From contig NZ_CP046400.1 in the NCBI RefSeq assembly GCF_009762795.1, forward strand, positions 1,031,501 through 1,095,500: DNA of 64,000 nucleotides, in the 5' to 3' direction. The notes beneath the pieces were generated by a model, which was not told where the DNA came from, made no database searches, and saw only the letters and a list, made by a program, of their open reading frames with translations. This stretch comes from Pseudodesulfovibrio cashew. Lineage in GTDB: Bacteria > Desulfobacterota > Desulfovibrionia > Desulfovibrionales > Desulfovibrionaceae. The position numbers and the translations under genes are program-made. Shown here in pieces: positions 39,188 through 48,107 of the stretch (within the stretch, counting starts at the first letter, position 1; every line of letters starts with the position of its first letter).

Positions 39188-40081
39188 TTAAGCCACGGCG
39201 TCCTCGACACCGCACCAGACTGACCGGACCACGTCGCGAAACTCGCGCAGGGGCGAATCGTAGCCGCTGCCCGCCGGGTAGGATAGACACAACGGGACCT
39301 GCAAACGCTCGGGCCAGAGCACGGCCTTGCCCACGGCCTCGAGCCGTCTGCCCTCGTCTTCGCGCAGGATGGCCACGCCCTCGCCCTCGGCCACCAGCTC
39401 GCGCATGATGTTCTCGTCCACCGAGTGCCCCACCGTGCACGGCTCCACGCCGAAGGTGGACATGCGCTCGCGCAGGGCCGTGTGGAAGGGGCAACCACGG
39501 AAGGTGTATACCCAGGGCAGGGCCGCCAGCCCACGCCAGTCTCCGGGCTTCACCTCCGGGGCCATGGCTGAAGGAATGGCGATGGCCAGGGGAACAGGGG
39601 CCACGAATTCGTCATGAATGCCCTCCTCTCCCCACATGCCGAAACGGAACCCCACGTCCATTTCGCCGGAACGCAGGGATTCAGCCGTAAACCGGCTCTG
39701 GGAAACGATGAAGGAAAGCTGTGCGCCCTGCAATCTGGAGCGCATCTGCCGGGCCAGTTCGGCCATGCGCAGAAACACGGGGTCGGTATTCAGCCCCACG
39801 GTCAGGCCCGTAACCCGGGCGTTGCGCAGCCTGTCCCCCTTGGCCCGGAAGTCCTCCATGGCCTGGATGGCGCTGCGGGCATAGGGCAGCAGGGTCTCGC
39901 CCTTGGCGGTCAGGGTCATGCCGCGCGCGTGGCGCTCGAACAGCGGATACTCCAGCTCGTCCTCGAGCAGCTTGATCTGCCCGCTCAGGGCGGACTGGCT
40001 TAGGAACAGGCTCTCGGCGGCACGGGTCAGGTTGCCCTCAAAGGCCACGGCCAGGAAACATTGCAGCCTGCGGATGTCCAT
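39188..40081 (-). CDS. LysR-type transcriptional regulator
   Basis: The 297-residue regulator has an N-terminal winged helix (residues 1-60: CFLAVAFEGNLTRAAESLFLSQSALSGQIKLLEDEL split over HTH) and a periplasmic-binding-type effector domain (about 90-290). AGGAGGGAG precedes the ATG at 40081. It is divergent from the APC exporter gene with 116 bases between starts, the usual arrangement where the regulator controls the exporter. The likely inducer is an amino acid, by analogy with such pairs. Its effector domain resembles that of the LysR at 44204 (both have a GLNTD motif). Confidence 0.92.
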   Translation of the reverse strand: MDIRRLQCFLAVAFEGNLTRAAESLFLSQSALSGQIKLLEDELEYPLFERHARGMTLTAKGETLLPYARSAIQAMEDFRAKGDRLRNARVTGLTVGLNTDPVFLRMAELARQMRSRLQGAQLSFIVSQSRFTAESLRSGEMDVGFRFGMWGEEGIHDEFVAPVPLAIAIPSAMAPEVKPGDWRGLAALPWVYTFRGCPFHTALRERMSTFGVEPCTVGHSVDENIMRELVAEGEGVAILREDEGRRLEAVGKAVLWPERLQVPLCLSYPAGSGYDSPLREFRDVVRSVWCGVEDAVA

Positions 40082-40197
40082 CACTCCCTCCTTCTCTCTC
40101 ACGTTCAGATATTCCGATGGCTCTCCCTTGATATCCCTATTTGTTCTTTTGGCCTCTTTCCACGATACATGGGGAAAATCAAGAACCGGAGGGCAAA

Positions 40198-41451
40198 ATG
40201 GACCAACGGAAAATCAGAACGCTTCCATTGTGCTGCATGATGATCGGCGCCGTGCTCGGCTCGGGCATCGTCATCCTGCCGCCCCTGGCGCTGGATACGG
40301 CGGGGCAATGGGCCATCGCAGGCTGGGGGCTGACAGCGGCCTTCGGCGTGGCCTTCGCCTATGTCTTCGCCAGGGTGGGAACCCTGTTCCCGGGCGAAGG
40401 GGGCGCGGCCAGCGCGGTAAAGCGGGCCTTTGGTCCCGTGGCCAAGCGGTTGGCCGCCTATTTCCTATCAGGGGCGGTGCTCTTCGGCCCGGCAGCGGTG
40501 ATCCTTACCGTTGTCGAATACCTGCCCCCGGCGATCACACCTGCCACGGACGCCGGTCGGGCAACGCTGGCCGCCGCCATGCAGGCGGGCTGCGCCCTGC
40601 TCCTCGCAAGCGGCTTGCGGAACATGAGCCGTTTCACCCTGGTCCTGGCCTCCTCGGCCACCCTCCTGCTCCTGACCGGCTCCGGCCTGGTCCTCGCCTT
40701 TCACTCCGTCCCGCCCGAGCCTCTGCCCCCCATGGACGCCCCGGCCATGGGCTACACCCTGCTCCTGCTCTTCTGGGCCGTGGTCGGCTGGGAAGTGGTG
40801 GGCAACTACGGGGACGAGGTGGCCGAGCCGAGCCGGACCATCCCGCGCGCCGCAGTCATCGCCGGGCTGGTTGTCGGGCTGGTCTCCCTGGCCGTGGCCG
40901 CCGCCCTGCAATACGGCGAGTTTCCCCCGGAGGCCGGGCACGGTGTGGCCGCCCTGCTGCACCCTCTCTTCGGCCAGGCCTCGCCCTGGGTCATGGCCGG
41001 TATGACCGCCGCCCTGTGCGTCACCACCTACCTGACGGTGGTCGGCGCAGTCTCCCGCCTGACCGCTCACATGGCGCAGGAGGGATGGCTGCCCGCCTTT
41101 CTGGACAGGCGCAACCGACACGGCGTCCCGTGGACGGCCGTCGCCCTGTACACTGCCTCGCACCTCGTCCAGTTCGCGCTCGTCGGCTTCGGCGTCCTCG
41201 ACCTGGCCGGGCTGGTGGCCATCGCCGACGGATTCTTCCTGTCCAACGCCCTCCTCGGAACACTGGCCGCTGCGCGCCTGTTCACCGCCCCCCTGCCCCG
41301 AGCCACCGCAGGGCTCCTCGCTCTGTGCGTCCTTATCGTCCTGCTCCAGTCGCCCTGGCAGGTGCTCACGACCGAAGGCGTCATGATCCTGGCCGTCATC
41401 CGGCCCGGAGCCCGCAGGGTACGCCGTGCCGAAGACCCCCTCCGGCCTTGA
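40198..41451 (+). CDS. APC-superfamily amino-acid transporter, YjeH-like exporter
   Basis: The 417-residue membrane protein has 12 hydrophobic segments and the APC signature near the start: MMIGAVLGSGIVILPPLAL. YjeH of E. coli, an exporter of methionine and branched-chain amino acids, has nearly the same length and N-terminus, but this assignment is by resemblance only. GGAGGG lies eight bases before the ATG. A divergent LysR regulator is next to it. dapF lies 111 bases downstream, possibly in the same transcript, though no functional link is needed. Confidence 0.83.
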   Translation: MDQRKIRTLPLCCMMIGAVLGSGIVILPPLALDTAGQWAIAGWGLTAAFGVAFAYVFARVGTLFPGEGGAASAVKRAFGPVAKRLAAYFLSGAVLFGPAAVILTVVEYLPPAITPATDAGRATLAAAMQAGCALLLASGLRNMSRFTLVLASSATLLLLTGSGLVLAFHSVPPEPLPPMDAPAMGYTLLLLFWAVVGWEVVGNYGDEVAEPSRTIPRAAVIAGLVVGLVSLAVAAALQYGEFPPEAGHGVAALLHPLFGQASPWVMAGMTAALCVTTYLTVVGAVSRLTAHMAQEGWLPAFLDRRNRHGVPWTAVALYTASHLVQFALVGFGVLDLAGLVAIADGFFLSNALLGTLAAARLFTAPLPRATAGLLALCVLIVLLQSPWQVLTTEGVMILAVIRPGARRVRRAEDPLRP

Positions 41452-41562
41452 CAACAGGCCGCTTTCCATCGACGATTCGCCAGGCCGGACGCATCCATAT
41501 CCAGAAAGAATTGGACGATAGCGGGTCCGGCGCATAACCGTGCAGACATGGAGAAATCAATG

Positions 41563-42408
41563 ACGATATTCGGCACTTCCGTTCCGTTCTACAAGATGCA
41601 GGGCTGCGGCAACGACTTCGTGGTCATCGACAACCGCGAGGCCAAGGTCGACCCCGGCGTCATGGACCTGTGGGCCCAGAAACTCTGCGCCCGCGCCTTC
41701 GGCGTCTACGCGGACGGCGTCTTCTTCCTGGAGGAGACTGACGAGCCCGGCCTGGACTACCGCTGGCACTTTTACAACTCCGACGGCTCCCGCGCCGAGA
41801 TGTGCGGCAACGCCTCCCGCTGCGCTGGCAAGCTGGCCCACGCCATCGGCCTGGCCCCGGCAACCCACACCTTCGGCACCGACGCCGGCCCCATCCGGGC
41901 GGAAGTCCTGGTGGACGGCCCGGACGCCGGACGGGTCAAGGTCCAGCTCACCCCGCCACTGGGCAAGGAGACCAACATCCGCATCGACCTGGACGGCGAG
42001 CCGCTGACCGTGCACTTCGCCGACACCGGCGTGCCGCATACCGTGGTCTTCGTGGACGACGTCGAAGCCGTGGACATCATGGATCTCGGCCCCAAGATCC
42101 GCTACCACGAACAGTTCGCGCCCGCCGGGACCAACGTCAACTTTGCCCAGGTCAAGGACGAGAACACCATGCTCCTGCGCACCTACGAGCGCGGCGTGGA
42201 AGCCGAGACCTACGCCTGCGGCACCGGTGCCGCCGCCACCCAGCTGCTGGCCAACGCCCTCGGCCTGACCGAAGGCCGGGCCGACCTCACCACCACCGGC
42301 GGCGAAGTGCTGACCGTCTTTCTCGAAGACGACAACGTCTTCCTGCAAGGCGCCGCCGAATTGACCTTCAAGGGCGAGGTCTACCTCGAACCCCTCGGAT
42401 TGATTTAA
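41563..42408 (+). CDS. dapF: Diaminopimelate epimerase
   Basis: The 281-residue enzyme interconverts LL- and meso-diaminopimelate in lysine and peptidoglycan synthesis. Both catalytic cysteines are present: EMCGNASRCAG (canonical CGNGARC) and YACGTGAAA. Substrate-binding QGCGNDFVVID and NSDGSRAEMC are also seen. The ATG at 41563 has GGAG seven bases upstream; an ATG five codons earlier (41548) is possible. The GNASR variant for GNGAR is a mild departure. A terminator follows at 42430. Confidence 0.97.
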   Translation, partial: TIFGTSVPFYKMQGCGNDFVVIDNREAKVDPGVMDLWAQKLCARAFGVYADGVFFLEETDEPGLDYRWHFYNSDGSRAEMCGNASRCAGKLAHAIGLAPATHTFGTDAGPIRAEVLVDGPDAGRVKVQLTPPLGKETNIRIDLDGEPLTVHFADTGVPHTVVFVDDVEAVDIMDLGPKIRYHEQFAPAGTNVNFAQVKDENTMLLRTYERGVEAETYACGTGAAATQLLANALGLTEGRADLTTTGGEVLTVFLEDDNVFLQGAAELTFKGEVYLEPLGLI

Positions 42409-42429
42409 GACTTTCATAACAAGCATTGG

Positions 42430-42462
42430 AAAGGCCGCCGGTACTCATCGGTGGCCTTTTTT
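42430..42462 (+). terminator. Intrinsic terminator of dapF
   Basis: AAGGCCGCC (42431-42439) pairs with GGTGGCCTT (42450-42458, one G-T), followed by six thymines. Confidence 0.85.
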
Positions 42463-42566
42463 CGTGCGATTGCGACACGACACGTAGGGAGGCCTCCGGC
42501 GATCCCTTTGGGGAGCCTTACCGGCGGTCTCCTTCGGAGAGACCAGGGCGCTGCCCTGGACCCGTC

Positions 42567-42697
42567 AAAGGCCGAGGGCCTTTGGAATCCCATAGCTCGC
42601 TTCGCTCGAGTACGTGCGGAAGCCAAGTTCGTGCCGCTTTTGCGGGGACGGACTGGTCGCTCGCGCCCGCCGTGCCGGGTGGTGGTTTGCGCCGGGG
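42567..42697 (-). repeat. Dispersed non-coding element 2, copy C (reverse)
   Basis: Read on the reverse strand this matches 26802-26935 over about 130 bases, including ACCCGGCACGGCGGGCGCG and the GCGAAGCGAGC block. Bases 42463-42566 to its left hold further GC-rich stems (for example CCAGGGC/GCCCTGG at 42543-42559) and no gene. Confidence 0.75.
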
Positions 42698-42861
42698 GCT
42701 AATTTTGGGAATTGCCGGGAGCAGGCTGTCGATATTTGGTTTGGAAGGAGAGAAGAAATATAGTGTGATTAGTGAGTTAAGAAAAAAATGAGACTCGGTA
42801 GATTTTGCCCTTAACTCGAATGAAACATTCGGGAAGGGCCTTTTCAAGTTCCTCCGCCCTT

Positions 42862-42940
42862 GAGCGAAGCGAACTATAAAAAGTTTAGGAGGGGAGAAGG
42901 GGATGGGGGTTCCCCTTTCCCTCGGCCGCCGGAGGCAAAA
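42862..42940 (-). repeat. Dispersed non-coding element 1, copy C (reverse)
   Basis: On the reverse strand it reads TTTTGCCTCCGGCGGCCGAG, then CCCCATCCCCTTCTCCCCTC and CTAAACTTTTTATAG, matching copy A at 26441-26575 with a shorter middle. The region between this and element 2 (42698-42861) has no gene. Confidence 0.7.
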
Positions 42941-42978
42941 AAACCACCCAGCCTGGCGGGAGCCGGGCTGGGGGGTTT
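42937..42978 (-). terminator. Intrinsic terminator of the rubrerythrin gene
   Basis: AAACCACCCAGCCTGGC (42941-42957) and GCCGGGCTGGGGGGTTT (42962-42978) form a 17-bp imperfect stem; on the reverse strand a run of T follows. Confidence 0.85.
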
Positions 42979-42996
42979 ACCGTGGGCCAAGTTCAA

Positions 42997-43494
42997 TTAG
43001 TCGACTTTGGCGTAGGAGGTGGCGGGGGCGTTGCAGATGGGGCACTTATCGGTGGGTGCGCCGTTCTGGGTATGACCGCATACGCTACAGATGTAAAATT
43101 CAGCATCGGCGAAGGTGTCGCCATCGGCTTCGAGAGCCTCGGTGTAGAGGGCGGCGTGAACTTTTTCGGCCTCGTTGGCAAAGCCGAAGTAACGCAGCAC
43201 TGCGTTTTCGCCTTCTTCCTTGGCGTCGTCCATCATCTCCGGATACATCTTTTCGAATTCGTAGGTCTCGCCGGAGATGGCGGCCTTGAGGTTCTCCTCG
43301 GTGGAACCGATTCCCTTCATGAGCCGCAGGTGGGCGTGGGCATGGATGGTCTCGGCGGCGGCAGCGGCGCGGAACAGCTTGGCCACGCCGGGCTTGCCCT
43401 CTTTTTCGGCCTTGTCGGCGAAGGCAAGATATTTACGGTTGGCCTGGGACTCACCAGCGAAAGCGGCTTTCAGATTTTCAATGGTTTTGCTCAT
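42997..43494 (-). CDS. rbr: Rubrerythrin
   Basis: The 165-residue protein is an NADH/rubredoxin-linked peroxidase of anaerobes. A four-helix ferritin-like domain carries diiron ligands: AFAGESQANRKYLAFADKAE (first E), AAAAETIHAHAH (ExxH), SGETYEFEKMYPEM and FANEAEKVHAALY (second ExxH). A C-terminal rubredoxin-like knuckle pair follows: CSVCGHTQ and CPICNAP. Length is slightly below classical rubrerythrin (about 190). GAGGAG stands before the ATG. Upstream at 43569-43587 there is an AT-rich sequence resembling Fur/PerR boxes. It removes hydrogen peroxide in the cytoplasm. Confidence 0.96.
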   Translation of the reverse strand: MSKTIENLKAAFAGESQANRKYLAFADKAEKEGKPGVAKLFRAAAAAETIHAHAHLRLMKGIGSTEENLKAAISGETYEFEKMYPEMMDDAKEEGENAVLRYFGFANEAEKVHAALYTEALEADGDTFADAEFYICSVCGHTQNGAPTDKCPICNAPATSYAKVD

Positions 43495-43568
43495 GTCTAT
43501 CTCCTCGGATAAGGGTTTTTTGATTTGTTGAAAGCGGTTGTACCGAAATCTTCAACACATAGCAAGCA

Positions 43569-43587
43569 AATAATAATGATTCCTATT
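43569..43587 (-). promoter_or_regulatory. Possible Fur/PerR-type operator upstream of rubrerythrin
   Basis: AATAATAATGATTCCTATT matches 12 of 19 positions of the Fur consensus GATAATGATAATCATTATC. It lies 75 bases upstream of the start codon, where a promoter would be. The left half matches well, the right half poorly. Rubrerythrin genes are commonly PerR-controlled. Confidence 0.3.
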
Positions 43588-43743
43588 AAGAGGCTCGCAG
43601 ACTGCCATCTATGCGTTTTGCAGGTGGCCGTTGCAGGTCTGGCATATATTAGATGGTGAGGAGAAAAAGTAAAGGGGGAGTGCCGGAAATGGCCTAATGG
43701 TATTCAATAGAGGTGCTGGACCCCGGTTGGGTTGGCAAAGTGG

Positions 43744-43803
43744 AAAATAAAGAGCCGCCCCTACCCGGAAGGAAAGGATGACGTTCCCGGGTAGGAGCGG
43801 CTC
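43744..43803 (-). terminator. Intrinsic terminator of the small basic protein gene
   Basis: GAGCCGCCCCTACCCGG (43752-43768) and CCGGGTAGGAGCGGCTC (43787-43803) form a long stem; leftward it is followed by TTATTTT. It is 40 bases downstream of the small gene at 43843-44010. Confidence 0.8.
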
Positions 43804-43842
43804 AAACCCGCTTGGCTAGGGGAGCTATGCTCCCGGAAAAGA

Positions 43843-44010
43843 TCAGGCGGTGCGGGTGAACAGAGTGAGTGCAAAGGCCGCCATGGCGGCAGCGGAAGCG
43901 GCGGTATTGCGCGCACGCCTGGAAAGATGGTTACGGCGGGGGGCCGGGGTGTGATTGGTGCGGTCTTGCAGGGCCATCATCGAAAGTCGGGTATCGCATT
44001 CCATGCTCAT
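43843..44010 (-). CDS. Small basic protein with C-terminal hydrophobic segment
   Basis: This 55-residue product begins at the ATG at 44010, which has AAGGAGA seven bases upstream and a strong terminator downstream, so a real gene is likely although it is short. The N-terminus starts MSMECDTRLSMMALQ, a basic middle (PRRNHLSRRARN) follows, and the last 19 residues (AASAAAMAAFALTLFTRTA) could span or lie on a membrane. No family is recognised. It is divergent from the LysR gene at 44204, which may regulate it. Confidence 0.55.
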   Translation of the reverse strand: MSMECDTRLSMMALQDRTNHTPAPRRNHLSRRARNTAASAAAMAAFALTLFTRTA

Positions 44011-44203
44011 GATCGTCTCCTTGTCCTTTGGTGCAAACGGGTTACGCCGTGCGGCGGTTTTCCATGACTCACCAATTACGGAAGGTGTGGGCCGCAATCC
44101 AATTGTTTGTTGTGATGCACTTGTTCAGCTTTTCCGATGGTGTTACAGTTCTTCATCGGATGGGCCGATCAAGAAGCGATAACTACAGTGATAAAAGGAT
44201 ATT

Positions 44204-45079
44204 ATGGAACTCTATCAAATTAACACTTTCGTCGTTGTCGCCGAGGAAGGCCATCTGACCCGGGCGGCGGAACGGCTGCACGCAAGCCAACCTACGGTGT
44301 CGGCCCATGTGAAAGGGCTGGAGGAAGAGCTGGAAACCCGCCTGTTTATTCGTACGCCTAAGGGGATGCAGCTCACCGAAGCGGGTGAGCGGCTGTTTAT
44401 CAGGGCCCAGGGGGTACTCAAGGCGGTGCGTGATTTGAAGCTGGAAGCGCGCAACATGGGCGGCGAGCTGGTGGGTGATCTCTCCCTGGGGCTGAACACG
44501 GATGCCGAGTATCTGCGCATCGTCCCCCTGCTCAACTCCCTGAGCGAGCAGCACCCCAAGATCACGCTACAGATCCAGCAGTCGGCGTCCAGCTCGGTGC
44601 AGGAGGCCATCCGGCGCGGGCGGCTGGATTGCGGCTTCATCTTCGGGCCGCCCCGGCACAAGGACATTCACGCCGTACTCCTGGAGACCACCCGGTTCTA
44701 CGTGGCCGTGCCGGACGTCTGGCGGGACCGCATGGAGCATGGCATGCAGGCCCTGGCCGAATTGCCGTGGATTCTCGACCCGGGCGATAACCCGGTGCAG
44801 CAGCTGACCACGCCGTTTTTCGATTCCCTGGGATTCAAACCCAGGAACTTTCTTGAAGTGGACGGAGACGAAGTCATCCGCGTGCTGGTGGCCGCGGGCA
44901 AAGGCATCTCCTTCATGCGCCAAAACGAACTGGACATGGCCAACCGCTTCGGCAAGGTCCACGCCATGCCCTTCGACGCCCTGGCCATCGACCTTCATTT
45001 CGTTTGCCTCAGACGGCACGACCAGGACCCGGTCATGCAGGCGGTCATCGACCACGTGACCAAGGTGTGGAGCACTTAA
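44204..45079 (+). CDS. LysR-type transcriptional regulator
   Basis: The 291-residue regulator has an N-terminal HTH (residues 1-60: FVVVAEEGHLTRAAERLHASQPTVSAHVKGLEEEL broken over the helices) and a substrate-binding-fold effector domain (about 90-288). AAGGA lies seven bases before the ATG. The divergently oriented small gene at 43843-44010 is the most likely local target; otherwise no metabolic partner is adjacent. It is similar in layout to the LysR at 39188, suggesting distant paralogy. Confidence 0.9.
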   Translation: MELYQINTFVVVAEEGHLTRAAERLHASQPTVSAHVKGLEEELETRLFIRTPKGMQLTEAGERLFIRAQGVLKAVRDLKLEARNMGGELVGDLSLGLNTDAEYLRIVPLLNSLSEQHPKITLQIQQSASSSVQEAIRRGRLDCGFIFGPPRHKDIHAVLLETTRFYVAVPDVWRDRMEHGMQALAELPWILDPGDNPVQQLTTPFFDSLGFKPRNFLEVDGDEVIRVLVAAGKGISFMRQNELDMANRFGKVHAMPFDALAIDLHFVCLRRHDQDPVMQAVIDHVTKVWST

Positions 45080-45331
45080 CCACTTGCCCCGCACAGCCTA
45101 AGTCCACCCGCCCGACCTTCGAAGCAAAGCGCCTTTTCTATTACCTTAAAAAAGAAGAAATCACCCACTTCGCGCCAAAGGAGCGAGAATGGGGATGCAA
45201 GGGGCCCCCCTTGCCCGCGGGAGGCGAAATCACCCGAGACTCGCCGCCGCAGGGCGGCAACAGCCTCTGATCCAGGACGCTGCAAACGAAGAAGGCAAGG
45301 ATACAGACCGGCCCGGCAGGCTTTGTGGAGC

Positions 45332-46513
45332 CTAATCTTCTTTGACCTTGCGCGTCCCGGCGTAGAGCTCGTATTCGAGCAGACGGCATTCGATCTTGGC
45401 GTTGAAGAAGATGCGCCGCCGCCGGGTGCGCAGCCCCACGCACTTGGCCAGCCGGGAGTTGCCGGTGAAGATGAAGCCGGCCTTGCCGCCGCAGGACTGC
45501 TTGAAGAAGTCGCCGATGCGCCGGTAGACCGGCTCCAGTGCCTTTTCCTCGCCCAGCCGCTCACCATACTCCGGGTTGAGCATGACAATGCCCGGCCCTT
45601 CGGGAACCTCGGTGTCGGCGAAATCGCAGACCGCGAACTCGATGAAGTCACCCACTCCGGCGATGCGCGCATTGTCCCTGGCCGCCTCGACGGCTTCAGG
45701 GTCGTAGTCCGTGGCGATGATCCGCCCGGCGAAGTCCGGGGTCTCGCTGTCCTCGGCCCGGTCGATCATCTCGTCCCAGGCCGCCGGGTCGTATCCCTTG
45801 AGGTGCATGAAGGCAAAATTATCACGCAGCAGACCGGGCGCGCCGTTCATGGCCATGAGCGCGGCTTCTATGGCCAGGGTTCCGGCCCCGCACATGGGCG
45901 CGATGAAATGGCCGCCCTTGCGGGCCAGCTCCGGCCAGCCCGAGGCGAGTACGCAGGCTGCGGCAAGGGTCTCCTGCATGGGGGCCTTGTGCGGGCGCTT
46001 GCGGTAGCCCCGGCGCGGCAGGGGGTCGCCGGTAGTGTCCAGATAGAGGGTGGCTTCCCGTCCGCGCCAGTGCAGAAAGAGGCAGACCCCCTTGGTTTCC
46101 GGACCGGAGTCCGGCCTGGAGCCGAACCGCTGCTGGAACCGGTCTGCCACGGCGTCCTTGACCCGCAGCGCGGCGAAGCGGGAGTCGTTGACCTCGGTGT
46201 CGCGGATGCTGGCGTCCACCCGGAAATAGCCGTCCTTGTCCATGTACTGTTCCCACGGCAGCTTGTTCACCACCGCGTAGAGTTCGTCCGGGCCGCGCGC
46301 GTCGAATCGCTTGAGCTCGTACAGCACCCGGTGACCGGTGCGGACCCAGAGGTTCAGGCGCATGCAGTCGGTCAGGGTGCCGGGCACCATGACCCCGGCA
46401 TCCAGGGCATGGGTTTTGGCGAAGCCAAGGGCGCGGAGTTCCGCTTCCAGATATTCGGGCATGGCCTTGGGACAGGTGACCAGTATGGGGGCGGTCGTGT
46501 TGAAAAGAGACAT
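45332..46513 (-). CDS. THUMP-domain class I RNA methyltransferase (RlmL/COG0116 type)
   Basis: The 393-residue enzyme has an N-terminal THUMP-like part (about 50-165) and a Rossmann methyltransferase domain. Motifs: RGYRKRPHKAPMQETLAAACV, FIAPMCGAGTLAIEAALMA (motif I), IIATDYDPEAVEAARDNARIAG and the catalytic-loop motif, which reads NPEYGERLG where COG0116 enzymes usually have NPPYGERL. It most likely makes m2G in 23S rRNA (RlmL-like, without the RlmK half). It forms a two-gene leftward unit with the membrane protein upstream (16-base gap). Confidence 0.87.
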   Translation of the reverse strand: MSLFNTTAPILVTCPKAMPEYLEAELRALGFAKTHALDAGVMVPGTLTDCMRLNLWVRTGHRVLYELKRFDARGPDELYAVVNKLPWEQYMDKDGYFRVDASIRDTEVNDSRFAALRVKDAVADRFQQRFGSRPDSGPETKGVCLFLHWRGREATLYLDTTGDPLPRRGYRKRPHKAPMQETLAAACVLASGWPELARKGGHFIAPMCGAGTLAIEAALMAMNGAPGLLRDNFAFMHLKGYDPAAWDEMIDRAEDSETPDFAGRIIATDYDPEAVEAARDNARIAGVGDFIEFAVCDFADTEVPEGPGIVMLNPEYGERLGEEKALEPVYRRIGDFFKQSCGGKAGFIFTGNSRLAKCVGLRTRRRRIFFNAKIECRLLEYELYAGTRKVKED

Positions 46514-46529
46514 GAAAAACTCGTCTGGG

Positions 46530-47804
46530 TTAGAGGGGGCGCAGGTTCCACTCGTCGGTGGAGCCCGCTTCGACCGGGGGAGCCGGTGCGACGGCTTCCG
46601 GGGCGGCGGCTGATCTTTCGCGCGGCACGGACAGAGCCAGCAGGAAGCCGAAAGTTATGGCTGCAGCCGTGGCCGGATCATAGAGCAGCGGCGTGGTCAT
46701 TCCCTGGGCGAAGAGCCCGGCCACCAGCCCCGCGCCCATGCGGGTCAGGCGGCGAAACAGGAGAATGAACACGACGGTGAGCAGCCCGACCGGTGCGAGC
46801 ATGCCCCAGCCGAGGGTCAGCCTGAGCCAGAAAGAGGGCACCTGCGGCAGATAGGCTCCGAACAGGGGCGACTGGCCCGTGGCCGCCTGCCAGATGGCGC
46901 TCATGCCCGGCGGGAAAGCCAGCGGCAGAGGATCTGTCACGGGCAGGCCCGTCAGTAGCAGGGCGGAATTCTCCGAGAACAGCCGGAGGGACTCCACCCA
47001 GAGCCAGTAGTCCGCATAGCGAATGGCGTCCGAGGCAGTGGGGGGGAGCAGAAAGCTCACGAAAATCAGGACGGCGCAGGTCAGGGCGTAGAGCAGCCGG
47101 TAGCGCGCCTTGCCCCGCCCGAAGCAGAGCACGGCCCAGGCCGCCGCGAACAGGCCGGTGCGCGAGAGGCAGGTCAGGAGAGCGATCAGGATCATGGCCC
47201 GCCAGGCTGCTTTTCCCTGGTCCGGCTCATGACAGCCCCCCTGGTTGCCGCCTGGCTTGAGGGAAGCGCACAGCGCCACGACAAGAAGTCCGGAAAGGAC
47301 ATCCGCATTGCCGATCCAGCGCACCGTGGGCACGGTCTGGTAGGCGAAGACTTCCACTGCGAAATCGATGATGCAGACCAGGGAAAGCAAGGCACCGAAG
47401 CGCTGGAAGTCCGCCCTGTCCGGGAGGCCGAAGGTTCCGGCCCAGAGCAGACAGAAAAGCAGGATGACCGCCGGGGCCGACTCGTGCAGGTAGGGCAGAA
47501 GAGGCGAGAGCGCGGCGGTGATGTCGGCGGCGTAGACCATGAGGCCCGTGCAAAGCAGCAGAAAGAGCATGCCCTGGAAGAGAAACTTGACGCCGAACGG
47601 AGTGCTCCCGCCTTTGCCCCGCAGGGCGGCCAGAGTCCCGAGTCCTGCCAGGAGCAGCCATGGGATGTAGATTGGCAGGTCTGCAAAGTCGCCCAACAAT
47701 CCGCGCATGATGGCTGTCCCCAGCGGGACCGCCCCGTAGGCCACGGCAAGGGGCACGGCGGTCAGCCCGCCCCGGGCCCAGGTTGCGGATTTAGTGCTGC
47801 TCAT
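46530..47804 (-). CDS. Polytopic membrane protein of unknown function
   Basis: The roughly 424-residue protein has ten or more hydrophobic segments, with a long polar loop around residues 185-200 (PGGNQGGCHEPDQGK). It ends in a proline/alanine-rich tail. Overall design recalls O-antigen ligase or polymerase-like proteins (large loop in the second half between helices), but no diagnostic motif is seen, so function is left open. The start at 47804 is the first ATG; no good ribosome-binding site precedes it. It lies 16 bases before the THUMP methyltransferase. Confidence 0.65.
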   Translation of the reverse strand: MSSTKSATWARGGLTAVPLAVAYGAVPLGTAIMRGLLGDFADLPIYIPWLLLAGLGTLAALRGKGGSTPFGVKFLFQGMLFLLLCTGLMVYAADITAALSPLLPYLHESAPAVILLFCLLWAGTFGLPDRADFQRFGALLSLVCIIDFAVEVFAYQTVPTVRWIGNADVLSGLLVVALCASLKPGGNQGGCHEPDQGKAAWRAMILIALLTCLSRTGLFAAAWAVLCFGRGKARYRLLYALTCAVLIFVSFLLPPTASDAIRYADYWLWVESLRLFSENSALLLTGLPVTDPLPLAFPPGMSAIWQAATGQSPLFGAYLPQVPSFWLRLTLGWGMLAPVGLLTVVFILLFRRLTRMGAGLVAGLFAQGMTTPLLYDPATAAAITFGFLLALSVPRERSAAAPEAVAPAPPVEAGSTDEWNLRPL

Positions 47805-48107
47805 ACGCACCGTCAATTATCGTGTTCTGCCGTTTAGGTAAAGGAAGGGCTGGGCCGGAGGAGAAGTATTTGTGCCTCAGAGTCTTGGCGATATCACGAA
47901 ATTTCAGTATACTAGGGCATTAGTTCTAATCGAAAAATAGCAGAACATGCCGAGATGATTGGATAAAATGGTGTAACTAATAAATGGAAACACAACTCCC
48001 CAAGATTCTTAAAAAACTTGTCATGTGTCTAGAGATAGTTTAGAGTTTCTCAACGCTATCCGCTCAGTGGGATGAGGATGGTCAACGCATACCTGTGGGG
48101 GTAGACC
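47805..48107. other. AT-rich intergenic region
   Basis: About 300 bases, clearly more AT-rich than the neighbours, between divergent genes. No gene, tRNA or strong hairpin is seen; it presumably holds the promoters for both sides. Confidence 0.5.
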
